64,000 nt of DNA from Artemisia argyi (taxonomy: Eukaryota > Streptophyta > Magnoliopsida > Asterales > Asteraceae): contig CM060693.1 in NCBI GenBank assembly GCA_030686995.1, positions 120,865,228 through 120,929,227 on the forward strand, given 5' to 3'. The position numbers were made by a program, and so were the translations under genes. The notes beneath the pieces were generated by a model. It ran no database searches, was not told the origin of the DNA, and saw only the letters and a list, made by a program, of their open reading frames with translations. This document shows, in pieces, positions 49,304 through 59,346 of this stretch (position 1 is the stretch's first letter; the number at the start of each line of letters is the position of its first letter).

Positions 49304-49972
49304 CATACTACATGAGAAACCTCCAATGTTTACTTATGTGCCTACTGAAGAAGAGATTGAGTTCTTGATTGAAAATGATCCAGTGATTAGGAAGAAGGCA
49401 GTAGAACTCATTGCCAATACAACTTTAAATGAAGATCAAAGGTCTGCTCAATTGAAGGACTTCATTCAGATGAATAATCAACAGGCTCTTGATGATATCA
49501 TTGGCACAGTTAGAAAGGGTCAAAAGAAACCAAGAAAACCTAAAAAGGAACAAATTATTGCTGAGATGAAGACCTATTGTTGTCGTGTTGGAAATTGGAA
49601 GATGGCACAATTTAAAGGAATGACACATGATCAGATTGAAGGAATTTACTACAGGGTTAAAAGGCAGGATAGTCATTTCATCCCTATGGATAAAGAACCT
49701 AAATTTATAAAGCTAAAAAGGTCAGGTGTGAGTCTTGAATCCAAAGATGCTAAGAAATTAAAGACTCAAGAGTTATCTCAAGCAAAAGAAGGTGTCAGCA
49801 AGTTGACTGAAGAACAAGTTACAAATATGGTGTTTATTGAAACTGATGTGCTGAATGTAGAACCTTTACAAGCAAGATATCCAGTAGTTGGTTGAGAAAT
49901 CTATTCTGATGATTTTGGTGTTGCATGGAAGATTATCAAAACTGGTAATGTCACAAGTATTTTGATGAGTGC
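49304..49972 (+). pseudogene. copia D C-terminal segment after RNase H
   Basis: The frame from 49304 is Lys/Glu-rich, with EEEIEFLIENDPVIRKKAVE and SKDAKKLKTQELSQ. This resembles the extended polyprotein tail of Asteraceae copia elements. An in-frame TGA lies at 49894-49896, after which similarity continues to about 49965. LTR F interrupts it at 49973. It shows that D continued past element C. Role of this tail is unknown. Confidence 0.65.
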
Positions 49973-52412
49973 TCAAACACTCATCATTTTTGATCTAATC
50001 TGAACTGCAAAACATACAAAAACACTCAGTAATGCATCAAAATACTGAAAATATTTCAAAATTATGTTTTATATGTTTTAGATGCAAAATGAGCAAAAAC
50101 AGATGAAAAACGTACAAAGTTTGCAAAATTGGCAGTTTCAGTCCCCCAACTTTTATAAAATGACAAAACTAGTCCCTGGATATTCAAAATATGGAAAATT
50201 ATCACCAAAGGTCCTTTTTAAATCATAAGTGGTCATATTTAGTCCTTTGGTGAAAAATTGGAAAGTTTTGGAAATTTACAGTTTAAGTCCTTGGAGTTTC
50301 AAATATTGGCAGAAAAGGTCCCTGGTGGGATAATTTTGAAAGAAAAATCACTTTTGGTCCTTGGGAAGTCACAAAAATCACTTTTAATCCCTGGATGAAA
50401 ATTTTGAGAAAATTACAAGTTTAGTCCCCGGAGTTTGGAAATTTGCAATTTTGGTCCCCGGGTATTTTAATTTTGGAAAATATAAATCTTTGAACTTGTA
50501 ATTCTCAAATGTTGTCAAAATAGGTCCTTATGGTTACCTTGGGAAAGTTCCATTTCAGCCCTCACTTTTAATAAAAATTACAAAAGTGGTCCTTGTTATA
50601 TATTCCTAAACCTAAACCCTTTTATTACTTATCACCCTTAATTAACAAAACCCAACCCAACATAAACCATGAACCTGATCCAGTAACCAACACCCAAGCC
50701 CAAACCTTACAAACCCGGCCCACTCCCTTTGATAATATAAGCCGGTCAACCCAGGTCAAACAAACACACCCGTCTACTGTTCACCATCCCCAACCCCACA
50801 CCCCCGTTTTTTCTGCAACTGGTTCCCCCTCCTCCTCCTTTTCCACCAAACTTTCACCAACCCTCATTAAAGCCTTCACCTACACCCTCACTTTTCCCCC
50901 TCCTCATAAATGCTCACCAACTCCACTCAAACCTGATCCAAAACCTTTTCCCGCCAAAACCCAATTGAACGGCTCAGATCAAAGCAAGCCATCCATTGAG
51001 CAGGTCTTTGTAAGTTCACTTCTGTTTCAAATTTCAATACAAGTTAACTGCTTAAATTAGCATTAGGTAGATGTTTAAGTGTTTGTGGTCTGAGGTTATT
51101 TTTCTGAGCTTATTTAAGGTTTATTGATCATAGTTAGTTATTAGGAATCTGTTTTGTACTCTCTGTATCACTCTTGCTTCCTAAAATTTCATTTTCAATC
51201 TCATTAGGAGTGTTTGGTTTATGTCTGTTAACTAGATTCATAGGTGCTTTTGAAGTTAATTTTGGTTGTGGTAACTCACTTAGGGTCTCATTAGTTCCAA
51301 TTAGTCATAAAAAGTCAGTAACCTTTGAGAAAAAGTCAAATCTCCATTTTATGCTCTTAACTGCTTATCTGTTGGAATTTCAAGATCATCAACCAATCAA
51401 ATCTCTTGTCAAGTGTTTAAAGTAACTTAATTTGGTCTCATTACAGCTTCTTATAACATGTTGGGTTAGTTTAGATCACCACAAGTTCAAATTAGTCAAT
51501 TTATCAAGTTTTCTGAAAAAGTCAATTTGCATGCATTTCAGATTTTTACCAAATTTCAAAGATTTTTATGGAATTTTATGTTTGTTCTTAGGCTGTGAGA
51601 CTTGTTTACAGGTGTTGTCCATCAGCTCATCTTCATGTTCCAACCTTTGTTACAATTTTAGCATTTTTCTGCTGGGCCCCACTTTGCCTCAAACACACTT
51701 GCAGGGCATGCATCTGCCCTGCTACACAGATATCATGCTCAGACCCCAACTTTCCTTGCCTCTCAGGGCCTACACAGTGGGCCCCACAATGAGCTTATTG
51801 GCTTTTTGAGGAGCCAATAAGCTCATCTTTAGGTCTCTGGTTAGACAGTTGACCAAAGTCAACTGTTTATTTGGTCAACTGTCTAAGAAATAAGCACTTG
51901 TTGTGCTTATTTCTGAGTCCCAAGAAGTTTTTTTTCACAAAAAGTTTTCATTTCTAGGTATAAATCAGTTTGTAAAAAGAAAATCCAAAAAATCAAATTT
52001 ATTTTTTAAGTGATAGTTTCTATTTAATGTAAATTAAATTTTATTTTTCATTTTTAAATTTTCATTAAGTACTTGTCATTTTTATATTTTTATTAATTAC
52101 CTCTTATATTAAAGTATTTATAATAAATATTTCAGATTTTTATTTTACCATTTGGTATTTATTAGAATTAATCTTAGTTTTATTAATTATTAATTAATAA
52201 CTAGTTTAAAATAGCATAATTAGTTTTTATTAATCAAAACCTAGTTTTTATATTTTTTATAGCTTTTATAAGTTGTAAAATAATTTTAGAAATTTTCTTA
52301 GAATTTTTACTGTTCATTTAGTAATTTTCTTAATTTAAAATAGTTAATTAGATAATTAGTATTTAATTAGTAATTAATTAATAGAAAAACCACAAAAAGA
52401 CAAAAAGACAAA
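49973..52412 (+). mobile_element. truncated LTR F (same family as A)
   Basis: Starts TGATGAGTG with inverted copy CACTCATCA and follows LTR A closely, including the GGTCC array (50130-50600). It lacks the TATA region: sequence corresponding to about 12980-13478 of A is absent at about 51000. It stops in the AT-rich block near 52400, where A continues, and passes directly into outer copia gag. Its right end was removed by a deletion. Confidence 0.8.
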
Positions 52413-53111
52413 AACACTTGATTGGACTCTAGCTTTCAAGGAAATTGACTTAACTTTTTCTTTCTTGCCTTTAACTATTTCTGAATCTTTTTCCATTACC
52501 ATTTCATGAACTTTGAGGTTTCCAATTAGCTCGTCAAGTGACCTGCTTGAAAGATCCTTGGATTCTTCAATTGCCGTCACTTTTGCTCTCCACTTCGGAT
52601 GGAGTGCTCTAAGGAATTTCCTGACAAAATTTTTGCTACAAAAAGATTCATCAAGTGCTTTAAGTGAAGTAATAATAGTGTTAAACCTAGCAAATGCACT
52701 ATTAATAATCTCATCTTCGGGAATAACAAATTGTTCATATTGTTGAACAAGAAGATCAATTTTGTTATCCTTAACTTGTGAGTTTCCTTGATGAGTGACT
52801 ATTAAAGATTGCCAAATTTCTTTGGCGGTTTTACACATAAAGACTCTTTCATATTCTTTCTTAGGCAAAGCATTGTAAAACATCATTTTAGCTTCATTAT
52901 TTTTAGCAATCAATTTCTTTTAATCTTCATCTTTACTATTCGTAGCTACATTATCACCATCAATGATTATATACCATAAATCTATATCTTTAGATTTCAC
53001 GTAAGTTTCAAAACGGTTTTTCCAATATATAAAACCATTTGCTTCAAAAAGTGGTGGTCTTTGCATAGATTGCCCTTCTTTGCAATTTTCAAAATCCATG
53101 GATCGTTTCAA
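52413..53111 (-). pseudogene. outer copia gag, N-terminal part
   Basis: On the - strand from ATG at 53111: a gag of the UBN2/DUF4219 type with FEANGFIYWKNRFETYVKS, then an in-frame TAA at 52920-52922, then [29 protein letters not shown] and [20 protein letters not shown] motifs. It is cut at about 52412, before the zinc knuckle, by the deletion that also removed the end of F. Gag would build the particle that carries element RNA. Confidence 0.85.
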
Positions 53112-53151
53112 GTTTTAAAACACAATATATTTTAAAAACTTGAGTAACGAA

Positions 53152-53166
53152 GCTCTTGATGCCAAT
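53152..53166 (-). promoter_or_regulatory. primer-binding site of outer copia
   Basis: The - strand reads ATTGGCATCAAGAGC directly after the 5' LTR. It is a diverged form of the TTGGTATCAGAGC initiator-Met-tRNA site. Confidence 0.7.
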
Positions 53167-53796
53167 TGTGGAAAACTAGAAGGGGGGTTGAATAGTTTTA
53201 CCGGTTTTTCGTTAAATTATCTTTTGAAACTTTCCGTTTAATCAAAGATATAAACTCAAAGACAATATATAACATGAAAGTATAAAGAAAGAAACGATCA
53301 AACCAAAACACGAGTATTTATCATGGTTTGGCTACAATGACTCTTTTTCCTTGCCCTACGTCCACGCCCCGAGTATCCAACTCGAGAGTTTCTTTCACTA
53401 GTCAACAAGCTCCTTTCACCGGCGGAGAAAACCTTACACGTCGCTTACACGATTACCGACACTAAGCTAGATATCGAGTTCTTTTACAAGGGTACAACCA
53501 CTCCCGTTAGTTCTTTTACAAGGGTAAAACAACTCCCGTCACACTATGTATTTTAAGGCCTAAAATACTAACCGATCACAACTGAAAACACACAATCAAA
53601 TAAAGTGTAAACTACACAAAGTCTACATGATGCTAAGCTAACAAGTCTTGCAACGTTGTGTTGAATACTTGTAACTTTATATGAACTTGTGAACTTCTTT
53701 GCTACAAAAGAAACTTCACACAAAATGAAATGTTAAAGAGTTAGATGAATGATATGAATGTGTATGTGTAAATGTAATGAGAAGTGATAAAGAGAA
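53167..53796 (-). repeat. 5' LTR of outer copia, R-U5 side
   Basis: Matches 9845-10470 of the 3' LTR. LARD2 interrupts it at 53797; the rest is at 62837-63329. Confidence 0.9.
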
Positions 53797-54138
53797 TGTA
53801 ACAATTCACAATTTCAGGTTAATTACTATTCCCGGAAAATTCACTATTCACTTTTACTATTCATGTTACTATTCATTTCTTTCCGAAATTTTCCCGAAAG
53901 TTGATTTTTATTTGATATTCTCGAATAATAAATCATTTCCATGGCAAATTAAATGTTTGACATTCGTCAGATCATTTTCGTGAAAGTTATTAAGGAATTA
54001 CACGTTTTAGGGTAAAACGCCAATCAGAAATTCTACGCACAACGAAATTCGATCCCGTCAGGTGACCCCACATCGGAAAAATGTTTGACACGCTCATGAT
54101 TTATTTGAGAATTAATCGTGACTGAGAAAAACATGACC

Positions 54139-54194
54139 AAAAACTTCCCAGCAGGTCACCCATGCCGTACTACTCTCGCATGAGCACGCTTAAC
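54139..54194 (-). ncRNA. 5S-rRNA-derived Pol III promoter-like segment in LARD2 5' LTR
   Basis: On the - strand: AAGCGTGCTCATGCG (plant 5S A-box is AAGCGTGCTTGGGCG), then AGAGTAGTAC (intermediate element), then GCATGGGTGACCTGCTGGGA (5S C-box GGATGGGTGACCTCCTGGGA), then a TTTTT run at 54139-54143. Order and spacing agree with the internal control region of 5S rRNA; the 5' third of 5S is not present. Cassandra elements are known to carry 5S sequences in short LTRs. Transcription is not shown. Confidence 0.75.
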
Positions 54195-54876
54195 CATATG
54201 GGCAATTAACCGTTAGACCACGAAACGAGTTTCTAAGACGTTTTGAGTTTTCAAACTTATTAGAAAAAGTCAACATATTTTTCCCTCCTCCATTGACCAA
54301 AAATCATCCCTTGATGTTATAAGTCATTTCGTGATTTTTAGGCTTACGGTTTGATGTCTAAAAGACATTTAATACCAACCGACACTAGACTGAGCCCAGT
54401 CTAGACATTATAAGTTATTTTAAATCATTTATAACCTATTAGAAAAGTAATATTTTACTTTTCTCAATTTTACGCAATATTCAGCGTTTTACGCGTTTTA
54501 GACCCGTGTTTCCAGTTTTTAGCAGGGTTTTAGCACCCGATAGAACCTACCACTCATTTTATATTTTATTATGGACTATATGGACATGTTTAACAATACT
54601 TTCAAATTCCATAATTTTACGACACCCGGTTTTACGTTTTGAGGCTTAATCATTTACGATTAGCATTTCCCGGAGTCAAAACTCATCTAGTAACTTGGAT
54701 AATATCATCCAAGGCACACCTCACCCTCCCTTATCCATGTGAACCGCCCTAGGAGGGGGGTTTCACACTATGTGGCTCAAACTTATGAATTTACCCTTAA
54801 AATCAACACTTATTTACAACTTGGTCACCAAGTTGTAACACTTTCCTAGCACTTTCCTAACCTCCTCATTTTTGGA

Positions 54877-54886
54877 CTATAAATAC
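54877..54886 (+). promoter_or_regulatory. TATA box of LARD2 5' LTR
   Basis: CTATAAATAC; the copy in the 3' LTR is near 60436-60445. Confidence 0.6.
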
Positions 54887-57273
54887 TCCCTCCTCTCCCC
54901 TTCTTGGTGCCGTGCATCCCCAACCCCAAATCCCTCTCATCCTTAGTTCATTTCCTTCTAATTTCTAGCAAGATTCAAGTGAAGTTCAAGTATAGAAACC
55001 CTAGCTTAGTTTCTAGTAATCAAAACTCTTCCAAACCCTAATATAATTGGTGATTTCTCTTGAGTTTAAATCCACTCAATTCACTTTAACCTTCATCATC
55101 CATCTTTCAAGAATACCAAGGGTAGAAAGATTGCATGAAGTGAAAAAGGGTTGAAGCAAGTCTATCAATGTCCTATCCTTACATGTTAACTTCCTTTCAT
55201 CTTTGAAAGCCAAAAGTTGTGAGCCAAACCCTAACTTGATTCTTGTTAAATAATCATGTTCATGTTATTTACATATTATTCTTGCTATATTATGCCTTGT
55301 AGTTATGTCCATGATGTATAAAAATGACCAAAACAAGTTATTGTTATTGATTGTTAAAACAAGTTACTAAAACAAGTAAACTAGTGACTTTCTTGGAGAA
55401 CCACGACCAAAATGGTAAAATTATGATATTGGATTATTACATATTGTAGTAGAGGACTTAAAAAGGAAACCATAGCAATTTGAACCACCCAAAACGAGTA
55501 TACGAGTCAAAAGTTACGCCCATTTGAAATTACCAAAGATTTCCGGCAAAACTGCCAAATAGCTTCCTGATCAAATTTGGGTTTTGAAAGTCCCACTTCT
55601 AGTCCGATTCATCAAAAAGTTAAAACACGAAAGTTGTCCGGAACGACGTTTTCGTTCAGGATTAAAGAAGCTCGAGACCTAAAAATGCTTTCCGAGTGAT
55701 AAAATTCTTCAAATTCTAAACAGCCCATTTTTAGGCAAAAGTCACTAGATTATGGTTATACTTTGAAAGGAACAAGAGGTTTTATGACCTATAATCAAGA
55801 CCACAACCATGGCTAGAGCCAAGGTTGTGTCTCATGACCTTGAAACAAGGACCAAAGGTCATGGCTAGGCCATGACGAAATGACCATACCAACTTACATA
55901 GGCGTAAACATGAAACAATGAATTAGGCGATAACATGAATAAGCAATTTGGATCTACTTCACTTAAAAGGAAACCATGAGATTTTACCAAGAGAAAATGG
56001 TCATTCAAGACTTATGAAACTACCCCTAATAACAATCATCATGTACAAATAAACTTTCCTAAGTTTATTCAAATATCGGACATGTAACTTTCGGATCAAA
56101 ACTTATATCTATATATTTCATCAACTACTACAATAGTAGGGAGCCTCATGTGAGGAGTTCATTATGTAAGCCGTCGAGTTGAGTTGTGGATTTACGAGTT
56201 AAAGTGTCCTGGCTCCTCGAACGCTTACTAACATGACTTCTGAATTATGTCGGCCTGAACGGTAGTAAACGATATACAAAACATACATGTTTCATGAATC
56301 ATTACTTTCAAAGACTTACAAATATACATCATACCACATCATGGACTAAATGCAAGATATATATATAGGCACTACTTCATATTCTTTACTCCGATCCTAA
56401 GTCGCGACATTCGATTATAGGTTGCCCGTAGAAACCTTCACGATTCAACCGTTGCATTCATTACTTGCTATCTTACTTAAGGTGAGTTCATAGCCCCACT
56501 TTCGATTACTTAATTGTTTTACAAACCCTTGGGGGGAATACATGCTATTATTTTTCTACTCGAACACGATGCTTTCTAATGTATGCTTCACGACGATGTT
56601 TTATTATCACTAAGTACCAACCTTGCTAAACCGATATCCTTGATTATGAACCATTTAATCACTAGCAATAGTGAGCGCGAATATTAATAATAGGCCTATT
56701 GGGATTGACGAATCCCATTTGTTTTGACTAAGTGCAAACAAATGCATTAATATTTGAGATTTAGGTATGTTAGCAAAGTACCTACCGGGATAAATCTGCC
56801 GATCGATATTGGTACACGTTAACGTTATGGTGTCATAAGCTTAGTGTATAATACATGTTCCGGGCATATAATAACGTAGCCTACCTGTTTTGTTTTCCAA
56901 ACATTGGTGTGAGCCTATAACTCACACTACCAACATATTGTGTTCAAACGATTTAACAAACTCTATGAATATCACTCAACCTTTGTGTTGACCTCTCAAG
57001 CATGTATTTCAGGTTCATGACGATCAAGGATGGCACGGAAGGGCACGGATGTTCAAGAGGGCTATAAATTTTATTATCATTCAAAACTTATTTAATTTGT
57101 AAACATGGAACCATCTGGGACCTCATTTTGTAACCTCTGATATTTATATAATTTGAATGATAAATCTTTTAAAACGACTCAATTGGAGTTCGTTTTCTAT
57201 TATTGTGACTATTGTGCCGTCGAGTAACACCCAGTTCGAATTCCGCTGCATCCATGAATTGGGGGTGTTACAG

Positions 57274-57288
57274 ATTGGTACCAGAGCC
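57274..57288 (+). promoter_or_regulatory. LARD2 primer-binding site
   Basis: ATTGGTACCAGAGCC, one mismatch from the initiator-Met-tRNA site, directly after the LTR. Confidence 0.8.
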
Positions 57289-57610
57289 ATGGTTATAGAG
57301 AAACGGGTCTAATTGAGACCTAAACTATAACTACAATCACAAACAAAAACATTTTATAGCCTTCCGCTCTCCGTGTCTTCCATCCTCCAGACGATTATGG
57401 ATTTAGTAAGCATGTTATGATACACAAACATATTAGTATATTCATATATACCCATTTTGAGCAATTCCCCGTAAGCATTAGTATATTGATATATAAACTT
57501 GGTTTATTTTCAATCATTTATCTAAACAATGGACTAAACATATCTGCGTATGCCTATTCTAGGGCATTTCGACACAATCACATTCTCCCAATCATGTTCC
57601 TACTCCAACA

Positions 57611-57797
57611 TTCATTTTCCAAGACATTGTGAGATACAATGGTCTCATTCATTTTCCAAGACATTGTATTATACAATGGTCTTAACCATTTCTCAAATGT
57701 TTTGAGTCACACAATGGGTTAACCTACTTCCCAGACATTGTGAATTGCACAATGGTCTAACCTACTTCCGAGACATTGTGTTTTGCGCAATGGTCTC
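57611..57797 (+). repeat. tandem array of five 37-38-bp units, most forming hairpins
   Basis: Units begin at about 57611, 57648, 57685, 57722 and 57760. Each has a pyrimidine-rich half (TTCATTTTCC or CCTACTTCC) and an ACATTGT...ACAATGG half. Stems include CATTGTAT/ATACAATG (unit 2) and CATTGTG/CACAATG (unit 4). Unit 3 is the most diverged. Confidence 0.75.
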
Positions 57798-58222
57798 TAA
57801 AATTATTCCATCACATCATCAATATCATTTCATATGATATCAAAAACCCGTCACAACCTATCGATTTCTAAATAGAAATATGAGATTTTTAAAGGACAAA
57901 CAAATCCATCACCTACAAAAGCTGAAGTTCAGCTCTACATTCATCAAAGTTTTCTTCTGAAACCTTCATTATTAAAAGTTCGTGATCCTGGCCAAGTATG
58001 TTCTATTTTAGAACTACTTAAAACTTCATTTCCATACGTACCTACCCTTACTATCTTCTATGCAATTGAATGTGAAAACATGAGTTACAAGTCTTGTATG
58101 GCCGGGACTTGCAATTGAAGGGTTTGACATCGCCTTTGTTTAGTGGACAGTTTCCCGAAAGCAACGGACATATCAAAAGTATACCTAATTTAGGTATTTG
58201 AAAATTTTATCGAACCTTGGCT

Positions 58223-58288
58223 AAATATAGACTAGTCACCTATATTTAACCTAGGGACAGTGGAATATAGTCTGACTAACTATATTCG
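58223..58288 (+). ncRNA. paired-hairpin module of LARD2 (possible kissing loop)
   Basis: Hairpin 1 (58223-58249): arms TAAATATAG / CTATATTTA, loop ACTAGTCAC. Hairpin 2 (58264-58288): arms GAATATAG / CTATATTC, loop TCTGACTAA. Loop words TAGTCA and TGACTA are complementary. Compared with LARD1, the loops are kept while stem pairs change together (A-T here, G-C there at the 8th pair of hairpin 1). Confidence 0.6.
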
Positions 58289-59309
58289 ACTTAGAATTTT
58301 CAAATACTGAGAGTAGTTGTACTAGGGTTATGTTTAGGTTGATTTTCTACTTGAACTCGATAAACCACCCGAATTCTTTAAAACGATCTAGAGACACGAT
58401 AGTGTTTTACCACTCAGCGAAATCTTAACACCTTATTTGTACTACCTAATTTCATTCTTGAAAGTTTTCATTTATGAGATAATCCGAACTACTATCTTGG
58501 GATAGTTATCAATTCTTCTCTTCATCCCGTAGAAGTACTATCCTGTTTAGGTCCTAAGGATACCATCCCGTCATAAACCTTTAAAATCTCTTAAGATTTT
58601 CAAAGCAAACTTGACATCTCTACCAGTATTAATGTTAAGCATACATTACACACTTCTGTTCATCAAGATATCACAACATTATCTTCATAACCGTTGGAAC
58701 CACAAGCTCATAAACAGATCTTGATGCATTTTTAATGCTCAAATCATCCTTAGCTACACCACAAGCACCCTTACCAGCTTTACAAGATTGAATATTCATC
58801 TTGGAACACCAGTATCATCTCGTAAAACCCTACCTTGTAACTCACCGACTAAGTATGAATGTTGTGTAGGATGATTTGTAATTATTTGAATGGATTGGGA
58901 TGCCTTTTCATTTAAATAAAGACATTGTAAATCACTAAACCATAAGTTTATATTTCCTTATCTACATTGTTTGGGATACCTCTCTATGTAAATAAAGAAT
59001 TATAAACAAGTGGGCTTATTTGTATCCGAAATAACATAAGTACGAAGTCAATAAACACTAGGTACAATAACCGATTACCTACTAGGCTACGATTGCAATT
59101 ACTATCTCAATTCCTATTAATATTCGATTACTATATCAATTTCCTTTGATATTCGACTATTACCATACCTTTCCTACATAAAAGTATGCCTGATCCTACA
59201 CCATATACTGAAACGACAAATCAAACTACATCACTAGTAATTCCAGACTCTAGTCCTCATAAGTAACCACACCATTTCATCGACACCACTCCAATATATG
59301 ACACACAAA

Positions 59310-59346
59310 GAACTTCGGGACGAAGTTCCCCGTATGGGGTGGAGAC
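59310..59346 (+). promoter_or_regulatory. LARD2 pre-LTR hairpin and polypurine end
   Basis: The same 19-base perfect hairpin as LARD1 (GAACTTCGGGACGAAGTTC, 59310-59328), followed by ATGGGGTGGAGAC against the 3' LTR. Confidence 0.75.

Larger units (their letters stand above)
26790..49972 (+). mobile_element. copia element D (second Ty1/copia), nested and deleted
   Basis: The 5' LTR is 26790-27273 and the primer-binding site AGTGGTATCAGAGCC starts at 27274. Gag, integrase and a post-RNase-H segment follow on the + strand. RT/RNase H is absent: sequence jumps from the integrase-RT linker (about 31.93 kb) to element C, and D resumes only at 49304. The 3' LTR is also absent, lost beyond F. Solo LTR E lies between gag and integrase. 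Several stops and frameshifts show it is dead. Confidence 0.75.
53797..57272 (+). repeat. LARD2 5' LTR
   Basis: Begins TGTAACAATTC with several ACTATTCA words. The 5S-like block is at 54139-54194 (antisense). A TATA box CTATAAATAC lies at 54877-54886, so the likely transcript starts near 54910. Ends GGGGGTGTTACA. Short ORFs here are not genes. Confidence 0.92.

Noticed and set aside
54139..54194. Functional 5S rRNA gene
   Set aside because: Only the internal control region part is present, the 5' third is missing, and it is repeated only because it lies in the LTR.
54210..54220. tRNA-type A-box (TGGTCTAACGG, - strand) beside the 5S-like block as a second Pol III promoter
   Set aside because: No B-box at a suitable distance, and one key base is changed in the other LTR; likely chance.
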